From: Laetiporus sulphureus 93-53
Lineage: Eukaryota > Basidiomycota > Agaricomycetes > Polyporales > Laetiporaceae
Reading direction: 5' to 3'
Assembly (NCBI RefSeq): GCF_001632365.1
Contig: NW_024468516.1
Span: forward strand, 776,177 to 840,176
Length of the DNA stretch: 64,000 bases
Below are positions 34,184 through 48,200 of the stretch, piece by piece. Position 1 is the stretch's first letter, and each line of letters begins with the position of its first letter. The translations under genes were made by a program, and so were the position numbers. The notes under the pieces were generated by a model. The model saw only the letters and a program-made list of their open reading frames with translations, ran no database searches and was not told the origin of the DNA.

Positions 34184-34796
34184 GGTGGTCGCGGCGACCG
34201 TGGTGGTGAGTAGCCACGTGTCTCATGCTTGATCCAGCCTAATCGGGCAAGAGTGATCGTATTCGGACCTACATGGACCCACGTCATTTACCCGGTGGCT
34301 CGACTACTAGTCCGTTTCGGTTGTGATATCAATCAGGTCTACAAAATTGCCTGCTGCTCGACCTGGCATCTTATATGATCTGATCTTCATATACGCTGCT
34401 AACCGAAATGGCGGGCAATTCCAATTCCAGATTCCAGAATGAGGATCCAGCAACGACCAAATTGTGAACCAAAATGGCTGGCTTGTATTCGTCATGGAGC
34501 GAATCCCGATGGTCTCTTCATCAGTACTCCATCTTGAACTCTACAGATAAACTGTAGCATTGATAGCCATCGAATTATCATGAGGTCAGCTTCTCATCCA
34601 AGCGTCATTGCGCGTTCGTACTAGGCTCACCTGAATGGTGCAGTCATTCTCATGGAAAGTCTACGCCATCGAAGTTGCCTCCACAACAAACCTTGAAAGG
34701 TGAAGAACCGAGAAGGTGAGCCACAGATGTCTGCTAGCTGATTAACCGCATCATTCAGCGTGCTATTCCAGAATAATAATAAACGGTGCAACCACT
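34184..34796. other. Intergenic region, nothing recognised
   Basis: Contains the promoter of the phosphodiesterase gene on the left. No gene or repeat is recognised in the remaining 600 bases. Confidence 0.4.
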
Positions 34797-35198
34797 TTGC
34801 ACAGACCTACGCATCAATACCGCACATCTAAGAGTCAAATTCTTACCAGTTGGCAAGAACGCCACCACCAGCAGAACGAACGACATATCTTTACTGCGCG
34901 CAAAGCCTTACAGCGGGCGATGAAGGCTTTGCGCTCGGCAGGCATCGCCTACCACCCACGCGAAGGCGAATGCATATTGCCACTGGATAAAGAGGAACAA
35001 CGCAGAGTGCGTGCGGCGCAGCTGGCATGGAGAAAGTTCCGAGACGAGAAGCGCACTGGCCTGGGATGGGAGCGCATCCTGACCGCGGCTGCGAAGAGGT
35101 TGGAGGAACAGAGAAGAGCATGCCTACAAGCTACATTGAGAACGAGGGCGTGGCAGCGCGAGCAGTCGCCACAATCTCTCGATAAGATGGTTTGCTAG
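34797..35198 (+). CDS. Possible small gene, unknown function
   Basis: A plus-strand open frame with a strongly helical, Arg/Ala/Glu-rich translation (TARKALQRAMKALRSAG, REGECILPLDKEEQRRVRAA, WERILTAAAKRLEEQRRA). The first in-frame ATG is at 34920 and would give about 92 residues; the coherent part begins earlier, so an upstream exon may exist but I could not join one with confidence. No family recognised. The opposite strand also stays partly open. Low confidence that it is expressed. Confidence 0.3.
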   Translation: MHRPTHQYRTSKSQILTSWQERHHQQNERHIFTARKALQRAMKALRSAGIAYHPREGECILPLDKEEQRRVRAAQLAWRKFRDEKRTGLGWERILTAAAKRLEEQRRACLQATLRTRAWQREQSPQSLDKMVC

Positions 35199-35460
35199 TC
35201 GACCAGGGACCTCAGTAGAGCAGCTTGCCATTTCGCATGTGGAGGATGTCGGAATCAGAAGCGTAGGCGAGATTGCATAATCATTCGAGCTGGGAGACAG
35301 TATGACAGAGCTGAGCGTATAGTACACTACTTAAGTACACACACCATAAACATACACAGCACCTCGTTCCTACACTCTATCTCTCCCACGATATTGGCTA
35401 CATTATTCAAAACTTCATCACTCCAGCGTCGCGACAACGGTAGACCAACTATCGTTTTGT

Positions 35461-37330
35461 TTAATCGTCCTTCAGACTGATCCACGACTCGCCGACGCCT
35501 GAACCTTCGTTGCTCTCCACATCAGCTTCAGAGCCGGTTTCTGACAAATCGTGGTCGTGAATATGCTCATGGTCTGAGCCGGAGCTGGCCAGATCCTCCT
35601 CGGGAACGGCAGTATGCGTCGTCGCCTTTTCGACGACCGGCACCAGAGGAGGAGCTTCCAGGCGCAGCTCCTGGGGAGGAGGCACGGGAACGTGCGGAGG
35701 AACAGGGAGCAAGGCATTACGGATTGACATGAGGAAATACGGGAGGTTCAAAAGTGCATCCAGGATGAGGGAGGGGAGATAGGATGCCAATGCATAGGTC
35801 CGCGCTGTAAGTTTGAAGGCTGTCTGAGCTCCGATGGTCACCATTAGAAAGTTCAATAACCTACCTCCTGCACCGACTACGATTCTGTCGCCATGGATCC
35901 ATTGGTGAAATCCTCCCAGACCAAGGCGAGCAATCGCACCAACAGTTCTCCGGTCACTCTTCTTCCCGTTACTCACCACATCGACCATGGTGCGAACGAA
36001 TTCCGACACGTCGGTGGGTTTCCTGCCCGAACCAGCCTCTGCAGTCGAGGCGAACGCGATACCGTAGAACATCTTCTCCGAGGTCGACCAATTCTCCATG
36101 GTGCGCTGAACGTCGGCGGCTGGACGCTGTGCGGCAGCTGGGGTGCCAACGGTGCCTACATCGACTACGACTACCTTGATGTTCTTCATGGTCTTCGTCT
36201 CGTCGGTTGATGCAGCCGCGCGGATCTCGCGACGAAGGATCTCGACACCCCGAAGGGTAGCAGCAGCGCTCATCGCCTGCGCCGAGCCGAATGGCACACC
36301 GACACGTGCATCCGTGGCTGGCAGGCAAACAATGATGCTCTTCTTGCCATGTGAGGAACCATGGCCACGGGTCTGCCGAAGGAGGGGTAGCAGCGATTGT
36401 AGGATCTGCAACGGAGTGATGTGGGTGGATTGCAGATACGTAGAGTACGACTCGCGCAACGGGAGATGTTCAAGAGGTGCAGGCGCAGGAGCTGTGGCCG
36501 GAGAGGGCAGCGTGAGCAGGGAGATGACGGAGTGGATGTACATGTCTCGGGTGACCGAAGCATATGGATCACCGGCAGCAGTGATTGGGAACCGTCGAGA
36601 GAGCGTGTTCGAGAAGGAACGGAGGAAGTACGGGATCGTATCGGGCTGGCGATAACCGAAGTCAGAGCGAGAATGGGACACAATAAGTCTAACACTCACC
36701 GCTGCAGGATCCAACACCAGTGCCCGTACATATCCATGGCATCGTCGCTCAACCTCTCCAACAGCCTCAGGCGTGGCGACGCTGGTGATGACGATGTATC
36801 CTTTCTTCTCAAGCTCCAAGATCAGCGGCAGACCCAGGGGCGTTTCTCCCCCGAGCACGACTAGGAGGCTATCAGCAGAGGGGTAACATGGAATGCACTG
36901 CAAACATACCGACAATCTGCCTCCTCTCTAAGCTTGCAGATGCTCTCGTGCGCGCAGTCCTCGCCTTGCCTTTGTGGAACCCATAGCCCACCAAGAGACC
37001 CGTTCCCACTGCACCAAGACTGACACCGGCGGTCATCCACGGATGATCAATGACCCATTTCGCCGAATGCTGTAAGAACGACTGAGGCGGCGGGGGAGGA
37101 GGCGGTGGTGGTGGAGGAGGGACCTCAAAGGTCCCAAGCCCATGAATGCGGAATTCTGGGAGAGCTAGCGATTGGGGGCCGAATCGAGAGACGTCCTCCC
37201 ATAGGCGATGGACGGCTTCGCTGACTTGAGGCAAATCGGGGGTTGCTGCTTGCAGAGCAGAGAACAGCAGCTCCTCCACTGACTCCAGATAGTCCTCAAT
37301 CTGCTCGACAGTGGGTATAAAGACGGGCAT
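35461..37330 (-). CDS. DUF1776 family protein, about 570-590 aa
   Basis: Fungal protein of unknown function with a short-chain-dehydrogenase-like fold. Exons 37330-36910, 36860-36700 and 36645-35461 join in frame. Order of parts: N-terminal helix (IPTVEQIEDYLESVEELL), a run of 12 prolines at about residue 70, a single hydrophobic segment (AGVSLGAVGTGLLVGYGF) that should anchor it in a membrane, the Rossmann start VVLGGETPLGLPLILELEKK, then SIIVCLPATDARVGVPFG and a second hydrophobic zone, and an acidic tail (GSDHEHIHDHDLSETGSEAD). An optional 60-base intron near 35880-35820 would remove about 20 residues without changing frame. The glycine motif is GGETPLG rather than TGxxxGxG, as in DUF1776 relatives. 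A MITE sits about 108 bases upstream of the start. Confidence 0.75.
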
Positions 37331-37437
37331 GGCGAGCACAGAGTTTGTAGCGGAACGCCCACGGCGGATGAGTCGCTATGCCCGTGCCGCCCACAATTCG
37401 TAGTAGAAGCGCCTGGCCAAATACGCGTAATTATTGC

Positions 37438-38133
37438 CACCGGGGGCATGAGCCCATGATTCTGCCGGGAACATTTTGGACACATTGTAATAACAGTCCA
37501 AATAATTACGCAATGTTTTCAGTGCATATATCTTGAAATCATTTTGAATGTTTTAAGATGTTTTAAGAATTAGCATTGGTGGAACAATTTTGATAGCATT
37601 CATAAAGATGCAAGAATGAGACCCCAATGTTGCAGCTGACAGCATTCAAGCAATATTGCCATAACACTATAAATGTTTCTTCAGAGAAAATTTTAAATGA
37701 TATCCATGAGGGGCCATGATGTCTTCAAGATGTTCCCATTGAGTTCACTGTGATCGCATAAATGGTGTTGCTATATATAGTAATGTGCTAACCACATTAG
37801 GACATCTCCGATGCGTTCAAAATGATTCTAGTCGGCACATGATGAAAAGCATCTGGTACTCATTGCAATATCACATTGATCACATTTTTAATGTATCCTT
37901 ATGATTCATTCAAAATGTTGCCAACATATTTTGTGAATGCTGGCCGGAGTAAAATTGTTGTCGCACTATGGTGTCTTTCTGAATAATATCACAATTATTC
38001 CACAATGAACTCACTCGAAATAATTCAAATTATTTTATAATGTTTACATCAGTAACAGTAGAGTTACATTGTGACTGTTATCATGATGTGTTCAAAATGT
38101 TCCCGGCGGAATCATGGGCTCATGCCCCCGGTG
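37438..38133. mobile_element. Non-autonomous DNA transposon (MITE-like), 696 bp
   Basis: Terminal inverted repeats: the left end begins CACCGGGGGCATGAGCCCAT and the right end is its reverse complement; the outer 36 bases match with one mismatch and similarity continues to about 60 bases. A TGC flank occurs on both sides (37435-37437 and 38134-38136), a possible 3-base target duplication. The interior is AT-rich with repeated AAAATGTT/ACATTTT words and no coding capacity. CAC ends with a 3-base duplication suggest a CACTA-type element, but the ends do not match the canonical CACTA/G. It lies in the promoter-side region of the DUF1776 gene and 130 bases from a tRNA gene. Confidence 0.85.
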
Positions 38134-38264
38134 TGCTTTTCTTGGTAATTGCTGTGGCTAAACCTCTGTATTTGAATCTTCCGAGCTCAAATCATCTCTC
38201 CTCGCACTTTCTCCACTCCCTTTCATGTTTTCTGACCTCGTAACGCGATAAAATGATGCAAAAA

Positions 38265-38376
38265 CGACGCCAGCAGGACTCGAACCTGCGCCTCCAAAGG
38301 AGAACAGATGACCGCATTTGGAAGTCCACTCCCACATAATTCTAATCTGTCGCCGTAACCACTTGGCTATAGCGCC
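38265..38376 (-). tRNA. tRNA-Ser(AGA) with intron
   Basis: On the minus strand the acceptor stem GGCGCTA pairs with TGGCGTC (two G-U pairs), discriminator G. D arm GCC/GGC, anticodon stem ACAGA/TCTGT with loop TTAGAA and an intron of about 30 bases after position 37, long variable arm with CTCC/GGAG stem, T arm GCAGG/CCTGC with loop TTCGAGT. The long variable arm and anticodon AGA identify serine (UCU codons). A run of five T follows the 3' end as a Pol III terminator. Internal A and B boxes are intact. Confidence 0.93.
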
Positions 38377-39275
38377 TTAGACATCAATATCATTGTGCAA
38401 TATATCATATGCTTATGTAAATGCATTGCTCATTTGAGGAACGAACAGTACCCGTTGCACATTATTCTGACCTAAATAATATTTCTGCTTTTAACGTCAA
38501 CACATGTGCGTCTTGGCTACAAGAGCGTACCGGAACTTTGATGAACTCATCAAAGTCAAGCACCGCTCGATCCTGCTCGATAAACGTTTCAAAATCCAAC
38601 CGCCGATTCTCAAATCAGTGCCTAGCTTGCCTACGATGAAAACAAGACGGACTCTGGGCACCATTGAACGATCTGTTTCAGCTTAGATCATACACAGCTG
38701 TGCCACCTCCTTGTAGCCGCGGCTGGCGACGCGACACCAATATCGGCACCCCGGGGGCCCAGATGCGCTGGCAACGCGTCTGCCTTCTCACCCGATGGAT
38801 TGCTTCTGCATAAATGCTGCGATGGATCATCTTCGCTTGACGATCGTAGCGCAGATGCCATGCACAGGCAGCTTCTGGTTTGGAACGAGTGCGCTGGCTC
38901 AATGCGCATCATGTGCCTCCCGATTCATGTATGGGAAGACATGTTCCCGATGTTACGGGAGCTCTCACACAACAATGATATGCTCGATATGATTCCCGCT
39001 CGCTGGAGGTGATGGATGCGATGGAGTCGGCATGTTCAACGACACGATTGGCAGATGCTGAGAATGTCAGCTCAGCTGAGCCCATCATACTGTGAGAACT
39101 GCGCAGGGTTCTCAGTCGACTGGTCAACTCCAGCAACAGAAGAATATCCGATATGTGCTTCCGCACCCGTGATTTCGTCCCGCTTTGCATCTGATGATCA
39201 TATTTCAAGCATGTCAAATAGCTACCCAGAGCGAGCTGCTACTTATACCTTTGCTACCCACTCCAATTCCACAAC
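38377..39275 (+). other. Intergenic region with a possible gene remnant
   Basis: Between the tRNA and the DUF6533 gene. Two coherent plus-strand stretches, about 38504-38660 (NFDELIKVKHRSILLDKRFK) and about 38700-39013 (LVWNECAGSMRIMCLPIHVW, ends with a stop at 39011-39013), could be exons of a small or decayed gene. No family is recognised and no ATG-to-stop model is convincing. No repeat ends are seen. Confidence 0.25.
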
Positions 39276-41161
39276 ATGGCGAGCGCGACCTTAGAGGCGA
39301 CCGACTCGGAGCTGCTCAAGGCAAAGTGAGCTTGGAATGCTCCCTGTTGGCCAGTTTGCTGACTCCGAGGGCCTGTCATGCATAGCTTCATGTCGAATTG
39401 TGCCTTTGCATCCGCAGCAGGTGAGCATGGTCGTAGCTGAATGCCGCAGTGCATTATAACAATGACCCGATCTAGTCCTCGTATTCTATGAACATATCTC
39501 TACGTTCAACCGAGAGATTAAATTCTTTTGGGGCAAAAGGTCATTCTCAGCAGTCCTCTTCTTCATCAATCGGCTGCTGGCTCTCATCTATGGCGCTGTA
39601 TTGATCGCAATGACAACCAACATCTACTCACAAACTGTACGTATCGTGATGGAACTTCAATCTGATCACGGCGGTCTGACAGGATGCCTCGGCAGAGGTT
39701 CGTTCCGAGTCCTCTAGCTCACAGAGTTCCAAAAACCCTTTACATTTCATGCCATTTAGCTGTGAAGTAGTAAGTAATGCATTTAGCTGTCTTATACTCG
39801 CGATCACGACGATGTCCGCAGGTAAGATTATATGCACCACGTTTCAATTAGATACTGACATCCTATCGCAGTGGTCACGTTACAGCGAGTATATGCAGTG
39901 ACCGGTTGTGACTGGCGTCCTACCGTAATTATTGCATTTTTGGCCGTTGCGGGATTAGGGCTCGATATCGTCGACGGTACGCTCTCTACGATAATTGGAT
40001 TGAACGAATCGTTCCATCACTAACTCTCTTGTCGTGAGAAGGCTTCGTAAACGATTCAACCGGGGTCACTGTTCTAGGATCAACAGCAATATGCTACACA
40101 TTCCCACAGCATTCGTTTGTAAACACCTTTTCAAAGTAAGCAACCCGCACTGTCGGCAGCTTATATTTCCTTCTCAACCGTCAACTACCAGGCGTAAGCT
40201 GTTCACGCGGACTTTTCCTTCCCCAATTGAGCCGTACTGACCGATACTTCGTAGTAGCAATTACGGGCCTTGTGAATTCTGTGGTCTACAATGTCGTAGC
40301 GGTCGGTGTCATCTGGAGAGTGCTATTTAATCAACTCAGCCCGAACTCCACTGGAGTGTTCTCACAGAGGCTATCGTTTGTGACATTGTTGTTGAGAGAC
40401 GGTGAGTAAAGCTTATGTTGTAGGACCGTGATTGGGCCATATTTTTTCTGTCTGTAGGTACAATTCAGTTCGTGTACGTGGCCAACTCCTTTCAACTGCA
40501 GGAACAACTGAGGCATCGCCATAGAATGCTAATGGTACTGAACGTGAGCGTGAATATAGTAGCACTTATTGGCCAGGTCAGTAACCCAAATCTCCATCAA
40601 CTCTCATACTGGTGCTGTTGAATGTCTTCTTAAAACCCTGACCTCCTATATACAATGCCCAATATGCTATCGGCAATTTGAGGATACCGTCAAGTTTCAG
40701 GATCTATGCTCATCGCAACAGATACTCATGCATGTTATAGGCTCACCGCAATTCTTGTCTCTCGTATGTTGCTAAATATCCAGGAAACGGCCCGAGCCAC
40801 GCGGAGGTGGCAATCTGATACTCCTTCGTTTGTGCGCTCAGGCTATGACGTGCAGATTGAAGCGAGCATCGACATTTCCAGCCTTGTGATCCCGTCTGAT
40901 CTCTCAAACAACGTCCCTGTAATCGACCTAGAGGAGAGACCTTCCATAGCCACCGCCAACCAGACAAACGCTGTCGCAGACGAGATAATGGTCGCCAGCC
41001 CTTCGGACCAACACCGTCATCGTGAAGCACAGGAAGTTGAGGTTCACATGGAGGCTGGACCCTCTAATCAAGGCCGCGAGCACGATGTGGAGCAAGGGCA
41101 GGCGGAGGGAGAGGCCACAGAGGATTGGGAGGAAGAAGACGATTGGGAGGACGACTACTAA
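39276..41161 (+). CDS. DUF6533-type multi-pass membrane protein
   Basis: Basidiomycete-specific family of seven-helix membrane proteins of unknown function. The first exons (39276-39325, 39386-39420, from 39476) give MASATLEATDSELLKANF, then VLVFYEHISTFNREIKFFWG, the family signature (a Tyr, then Glu-rich helix before a Trp). Hydrophobic segments follow: VLFFINRLLALIYGAVLIAM, TVIIAFLAVAGLGLDIV, YFVVAITGLVNSVVYNVVAV, and MVLNVSVNIVALIG. The last helix is followed by SRMLLNIQETARATRR, as usual for the family, and an acidic cytosolic tail ending EDWEEEDDWEDDY. Middle exon borders (39650-40230) are uncertain; some small exons are hard to place by eye. No frame break is proven. Confidence 0.75.
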
Positions 41162-42612
41162 GGCGAGGAGCTGGAGTTGTTCATGTAATGTGGTTTGGAA
41201 TCTGGTGAGTTGGGTGCCGCATTCGCAACGTCCACACTGACTTTGTCTACTTTAGGTCCGCAATTCTTCCCCTGTATTTAAACTTTCCTATACTAGGCCG
41301 CAGTCGTCTGTTTCCGTATTTATTGGTTTTTGGAAGGTCGGTACCATCCTCGCTGTGAAACACCGCTCATACTATGTATGCTGCGCGCGCATCCTGTTTT
41401 CTATTCATATAATACTTTGTCCGCATACGTAGTTAGATGTGCAATGTCATCCGTATGCTTGGACTATCTACAGGACGTTCATGCATGGTATAAATATCTA
41501 TTTTCTATCGCGGTCTTATTGGCGGATGTGTGGTTGAACAGAGCCTTTTCAGAGTCGTCCTCTGCTGTGCTCATGACCTCATCCTGGCGACTGGTGAGGC
41601 GCAACTTGAGCTTGAACCGGTGCAAATACAATGATATCGACATGAGCATGCGTACCGTCGCCTTACAGGACACTTCATCGGAACGTCTGCCCTGGCCTTA
41701 TCAAGCGAGAACGCATGGCGGCATGGGTCGGATTGTCCACGCACAGCAGTGCAGACGCCTGAGGGAGAACAAGAGCAATGGCTGCATGCAAAAACATTAT
41801 TGAGCCTGCACCGTTGCAACAGGTCTGGCAATCTCACCGGCGCCGAATTGCTTAGGCTGACTGCAGAAGCAGCAAATCCAAAGGATTGGCAAATTTCAAC
41901 GTTAAATCATGCACATCGAATGCTTTGCCTGACTGGATAGTATGCTTCATGACAGACAGAATTCAACTTTTTGCATTGAATGTCAGCAAGCTTTCACGCG
42001 AGAAACACATCCATGATACATTTTTTTGACCTGGTTTCATTAGCATAAGTGGCATCGGAATAGAATGGAGACTGATCTTCATCCATAACCGCACCCGTCC
42101 GGTCATGCACCGAGCTCTAGATGCCCGCCACAGTAATGGGCGATAGAACTCTCTTGAGCAAGTTCAATGCAATTGAAGTATCAGTGCGCACTGCACGTTC
42201 ATTGACAGAAACCCATGTCGTGGTAGAGTGCGGCATGCCGCAAACGCGAGTATCATGGGACATATAAGACCATATGCATCGACCGCGGTTTGAAGAAATA
42301 CCAGGAAGAGAGGTGAGTTTGAGTTTCTGGCACAGGCTGGATTTTGCCAGGCTGATGGCTCGTTGTGGGCATGCGGGTGAAGTAACATTGCTCGACTGAT
42401 CGAAGAGAGACAGATGTTGCTGGGGATGGGGGCGGCTCCTACGAATTACTCTTCAAACAATCTCGGGCTTTTCATACAGTTACAAACAATGGATTTGCGC
42501 GCAGGAGATATAGTTGTCAAAGAAAAATTTTATTGGTCTGGCTGTTCGAAACGATGGTTCCGACCACGGCATCCAACATCCAAAGCAAATCCTCCTCGTC
42601 ATCTTGGCCCGT
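41162..42612. other. Convergent intergenic region of 1.45 kb
   Basis: Lies between the 3' ends of the DUF6533 gene and ATP2. A 157-codon plus-strand frame at 41330-41803 shows no family resemblance and seems incidental. No tRNA, repeat or transposon end found. Confidence 0.45.
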
Positions 42613-44595
<1,983 letters not shown>

Positions 44596-45123
44596 AGTGA
44601 ACGACGTCGACGATGAGGAGGAGTAGGAATGACGAGGCAGGGACGGCGTACCCACACGCTCCCGAATAAAGTTCATTTTCATCTCAGCTCGACTCCGCTC
44701 TCGCCCGTAACCGGCTTGCTCCGAGCCATCCTGCGGCCGCAACCTGCTTGCGACGTGCTGCATGCACGCACTGCGACAAAATAAAATTCATCGATGCTTG
44801 CGCTCACGGTGGTGCTGAAGACCTCTCTTCAACAAGCGAAAATCAGTGTACGCCTCGCCTGTAAATTCGCCCACTGACGCGCATCTCGGGGCGTGAGGGA
44901 CCTCGGGCAGCGTGACGCGACGCGCGAGACGCCCGGGAAATGGTTGCCGGTCCGCGCTCGGACGCCAATGGCAATAGGCAAAAAAACTTACGGCAGGCTT
45001 TGTATGTAACGCAGCATGCAACGCTCGTCCGACGAACGTTCGTCCCCCACGAAGGCTGCTAGCCAGGTCGTCTCGTAGACGGTGTCCTGTATTCATCCAG
45101 GCGTCACACCCGGATCAGTCGGC
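44596..45123. promoter_or_regulatory. Divergent promoter, ATP2 / ADE4
   Basis: The 528 bases hold both promoters and the 5' leader of ADE4. GC content is high with several CGCG and CGTCCGACG words near 45020-45060. No named site is assigned; no gene is seen. Confidence 0.45.
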
Positions 45124-47108
45124 AGTGAGTATTTGGTCGCCGATGGAGAGGTCATCGCTGATGGAGAGATCTTTGCGCAGTGTGCGGAATCCTCGGTCTT
45201 GTGCTGCACGACGCGAGCATCGATGCAGCCTCAGAGATATGCGAAGGCCTCTCTTTGCTCCAACATAGAGGCCAGGATGCGTGCGGGATTGTCACTTGCG
45301 GGCCGAAGGGGCGTTTCTATCAGTGCAAGGCAAATGGCATGGTCAGGGATGTCTTTGATGCCAATGCACTGTCGACTTTGGTCGGTGGGATGGGTATTGG
45401 CCATGGTGCGTATGCTCCATCTGTACCGCAGATCGTTCATTGACATCGTTCGTTTTCCAGTGCGCTACCCAACCGCAGGCAGCTCCCATCACGCCGAGGC
45501 GCAACCCTTCTACGTCAACTCTCCGTATGGCATTGTCTTTGCGCATGTACGCCCTTCACTCTACGTCTTGTATCACCACTGACGTATCTGCAGAATGGCA
45601 ACCTGATAAACACGGCCTCTCTTCTCCAATTCATGGATGCTACCGCGCACCGGCACATCAACACCTCCTCCGACTCTGAGTTGCTTCTTAACATTTTCGC
45701 AGACAACCTGCAGAAGACGGGAAAATTCCGTATTAATGAGGAAGATATCTTCACTGCAATCGGCGGACTCATGGAACAGTGCAAGGGCGCGTACGCATGT
45801 GTCGCGATGCTTGCTGGTTTCGGCATCATTGCGTTCAGGGACCCGAACGGCATCCGACCAGTGGGCATGGCTTCGCGGAAAGCTCAGGGCAATTCGCAGG
45901 GCAGGGACTACTTGTTTGCGAGCGAGAGTGTCGTCGCGGACGCGAGTGGATTCGAAAACTGGGAGGACGTGAAGCCAGGTAAATTCGATTTTTCGCGGCG
46001 CGTGGACGAAATACTGAACATCCATAGGCGAGGCTGTCATCATCACTCGCAACAGCGTCAGTCGCCGCATCGTGGCCAAACCGGCGTCGTTCGCTCCAGA
46101 TATCTTCGAGTATGTCTACTTTGCTCGCCCTGACTCCGTATTAGACGGTGTAAGCGTATACCGAAGCCGTATGGCCATGGGCGATGCACTGGCGGAGGAG
46201 GTAAAGCGCGTGCTGGCGAAAAAGCAGCTGATGGTTGATGTTGTCATTCCGGTGAGCGAGGCTTCTTGTGTTGATAGCGTCTGCAGATCATTGATCAGCA
46301 CGAGCCAGGTTCCAGACACATCGCGAGTCGCGGCCTTAAATCTGGCGCAGAGGCTGAACTTGCCTTACCGGGAAGGCTTTATCAAGAACCGCTACGTCGG
46401 GCGTACCTTCATCATGCCTGGGCAGCAGATGAGGTATGTAGTCTATGTATGCGGCTGGGTCATATCACTAAACAATTACAGGCGCAAGAACGTGAGGCGA
46501 AAACTGAACGCGATGGCGCTGGAGTTTGCCAACAAGAACGTCCTCATTGTAGATGGCATGTGTGCATATGCATCGTAGTTGCCCTTGTCTGACTGTTATC
46601 TGCAGATTCTATTGTACGCGGGACTACCTCTAAGGAGATCATCCAGATGGCAAAAGACGTCGGCGCGAAGAAAGTCATTGTCGCGAGCTGCGCTCCGCCG
46701 ATCCGGTACTCAAACGTGTACGGCATCGACATGCCCTCACGCTCGGAGCTCGTCGCGCACAACCGTGACTCGGATGCCATTGCCCAGGCAATCGGCGCAG
46801 ACCTCGTTATTTATCAGACGCTTCCCGACCTAATCTCGTCTGTGCGCCAGTTCAACCCATCCATCCCGAAGTTCGACTGCTCTGTGTTCACCGGCGAATA
46901 CGTCACAGGGGGCGTGGACGAGGAGTACCTCACGGGGTTAGAGCAGCTACGCACGGACAACGCGAAAACCAAGGGTCTCCGGGTGAATGGCACTAATGGG
47001 AGTCCCGAGATTGCACGGGAGTCGAGAGAGCTCTCGTTAGGATGTAGCGGGCCGATGAACGGTGCGGATGGTACCATAGGGTTGCATAATAGTTGGAAAC
47101 TGGGCTAG
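45124..47108 (+). CDS. ADE4: Amidophosphoribosyltransferase, 540 aa, start codon split by an intron
   Basis: First enzyme of de novo purine synthesis (PRPP plus glutamine to phosphoribosylamine), cytosolic. Exons: 45124 (A of ATG, end of the leader exon), 45181-45405, 45461-45546, 45594-45978, 46028-46251, 46309-46433, 46482-46555, 46606-47108; sum 1623 bases, 540 codons plus stop. The protein must start MCGILGLV because Cys2 is the N-terminal nucleophile of the glutaminase domain; genomic DNA reads GTGTGCGGA there, and a good intron (GTGAGT at 45125, GCGCAG ending 45180) joins A to TG. Other motifs: [38 protein letters not shown], and the PRPP loop [13 protein letters not shown]. The intron at 46556-46605 has a GC donor, required to make DDS. 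The C-terminal 60 residues are variable. Confidence 0.95.
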
Positions 47109-47171
47109 ATGCTTGTGCGAGTAATGTAAAGATCATTGTATTTTCTGATAATCTGGCGACATATGTTATAG
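47076..47171 (+). repeat. ADE4 tail, copy 1 of a 95-bp duplication
   Basis: This segment covers the last codons of ADE4 (GLHNSWKLG and stop) plus about 60 bases of 3' flank. A second copy lies at 52589-52683 in the same orientation with about 10% differences, sharing AGTTGGAAACTGGGCTAGAT and AATCTGGCGACATAT. Similarity stops abruptly on both sides. Confidence 0.85.
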
Positions 47172-47630
47172 ACGAAAAGGCGTAGGTGCTGTAGTAATAT
47201 TAGTAAGTCGTGTTCTTCCCTTCAACGTAATGTTCGTACTTTGGCAGGCTTCAGGGTATGCGGACAGGAGGTCATTACGGACGATAATCAACAAAGTGTC
47301 TGCGGTACTCTTGGCTAATCCTAGCCGGCCTCTTGGACCACGTAGATGGCCTGCACCATGGATAACTGACATTCGAAAACATTTTATCTTTTTCCTTTGA
47401 ACAGGTAATGAATAATGCCGTGCAAGCAACACACTCGACGCCAGGCTCTCCTTTCCCTCTTACCACCACCTTCCTGTTTGGGACAGGGAGGTGTCCCCCC
47501 TCTCCTCCACTGTTTATCTACCGGTAGCTGTCTCGCATCGCTCTTAGGGGCTGCCTTCATCATTCCTGCTCTCTTCGGATTCTCTGGGGGGTCTCACTGT
47601 GTGGTCTGGCCGGCAGGGGGTAGCGTGGTG
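47109..47630. other. ADE4 3' flank, start of repeat island
   Basis: No gene is recognised. 47109-47171 holds the ADE4 3' UTR, which recurs at 52625-52683. The rest is gene-free DNA that turns pyrimidine-rich near 47450-47530. Confidence 0.45.
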
Positions 47631-48200
47631 CTCCCTTGGCGAAGGAGTGTAGTGCTGGGCATGCTGGCAGCTGCGTTGCTCTTTTGTCGTTGCTGGATTG
47701 TGCTAATGAACAGGCTGGGGGTGTCCCCTTGGCAAAGGGACTTAATAGCTGGGCATGCTGGCTGCCTTCCTGTCGCTTTCGCATCAGCGCCTACTGGGGG
47801 TGCAGGTGTTTAGTGCCCAATGGCAATGCAGTCTCCCCTTGGTAAAGGGAGTTCGCAGCTGGACTACCGGTGCTGCAGTGCAAGCTCTTGCCTCTGGCGA
47901 GTGCATTCTCCTCAAAGCTGCTCTTCGGAGTAGCTGCCCGAGAGGGTCCGAAAGGATAGAGGTCGATAAGAGGGGGATTTGGGTGAAAACAAGCCGACCA
48001 GCTGGACAGGCCACCCCCCTCCTGTGCCCTCTGGGTATGGGACGTTAGTCAGGATCAACCAAACTCCGGGGCAGTGTCATGCTGCGACTCCCAGCCCGGT
48101 AGCGTCCCTGGCGAGGCGGAGATCACGAACACTTATTACGGGGATCCGCGCCTACGTGTAGTCTCCCCTTGGTGAAGGGAGTTTGCAGCTGGGCTACTGG
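47631..48200 (+). repeat. Four dispersed copies of a CCCTTGG-AAGGG palindromic motif
   Basis: Units at about 47631, 47721, 47831 and 48161 each contain CCCTTGGYRAAGG(G) followed by an AGCTGGGCTACYGG- or GCTGGGCATGCTGG-like segment. Spacings are about 90, 110 and 330 bases. They belong to the GC-rich decayed element that continues to 48531 and beyond the inserted MITE. They look like reiterated untranslated sequence of a retroelement, but origin is inferred. Confidence 0.6.
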
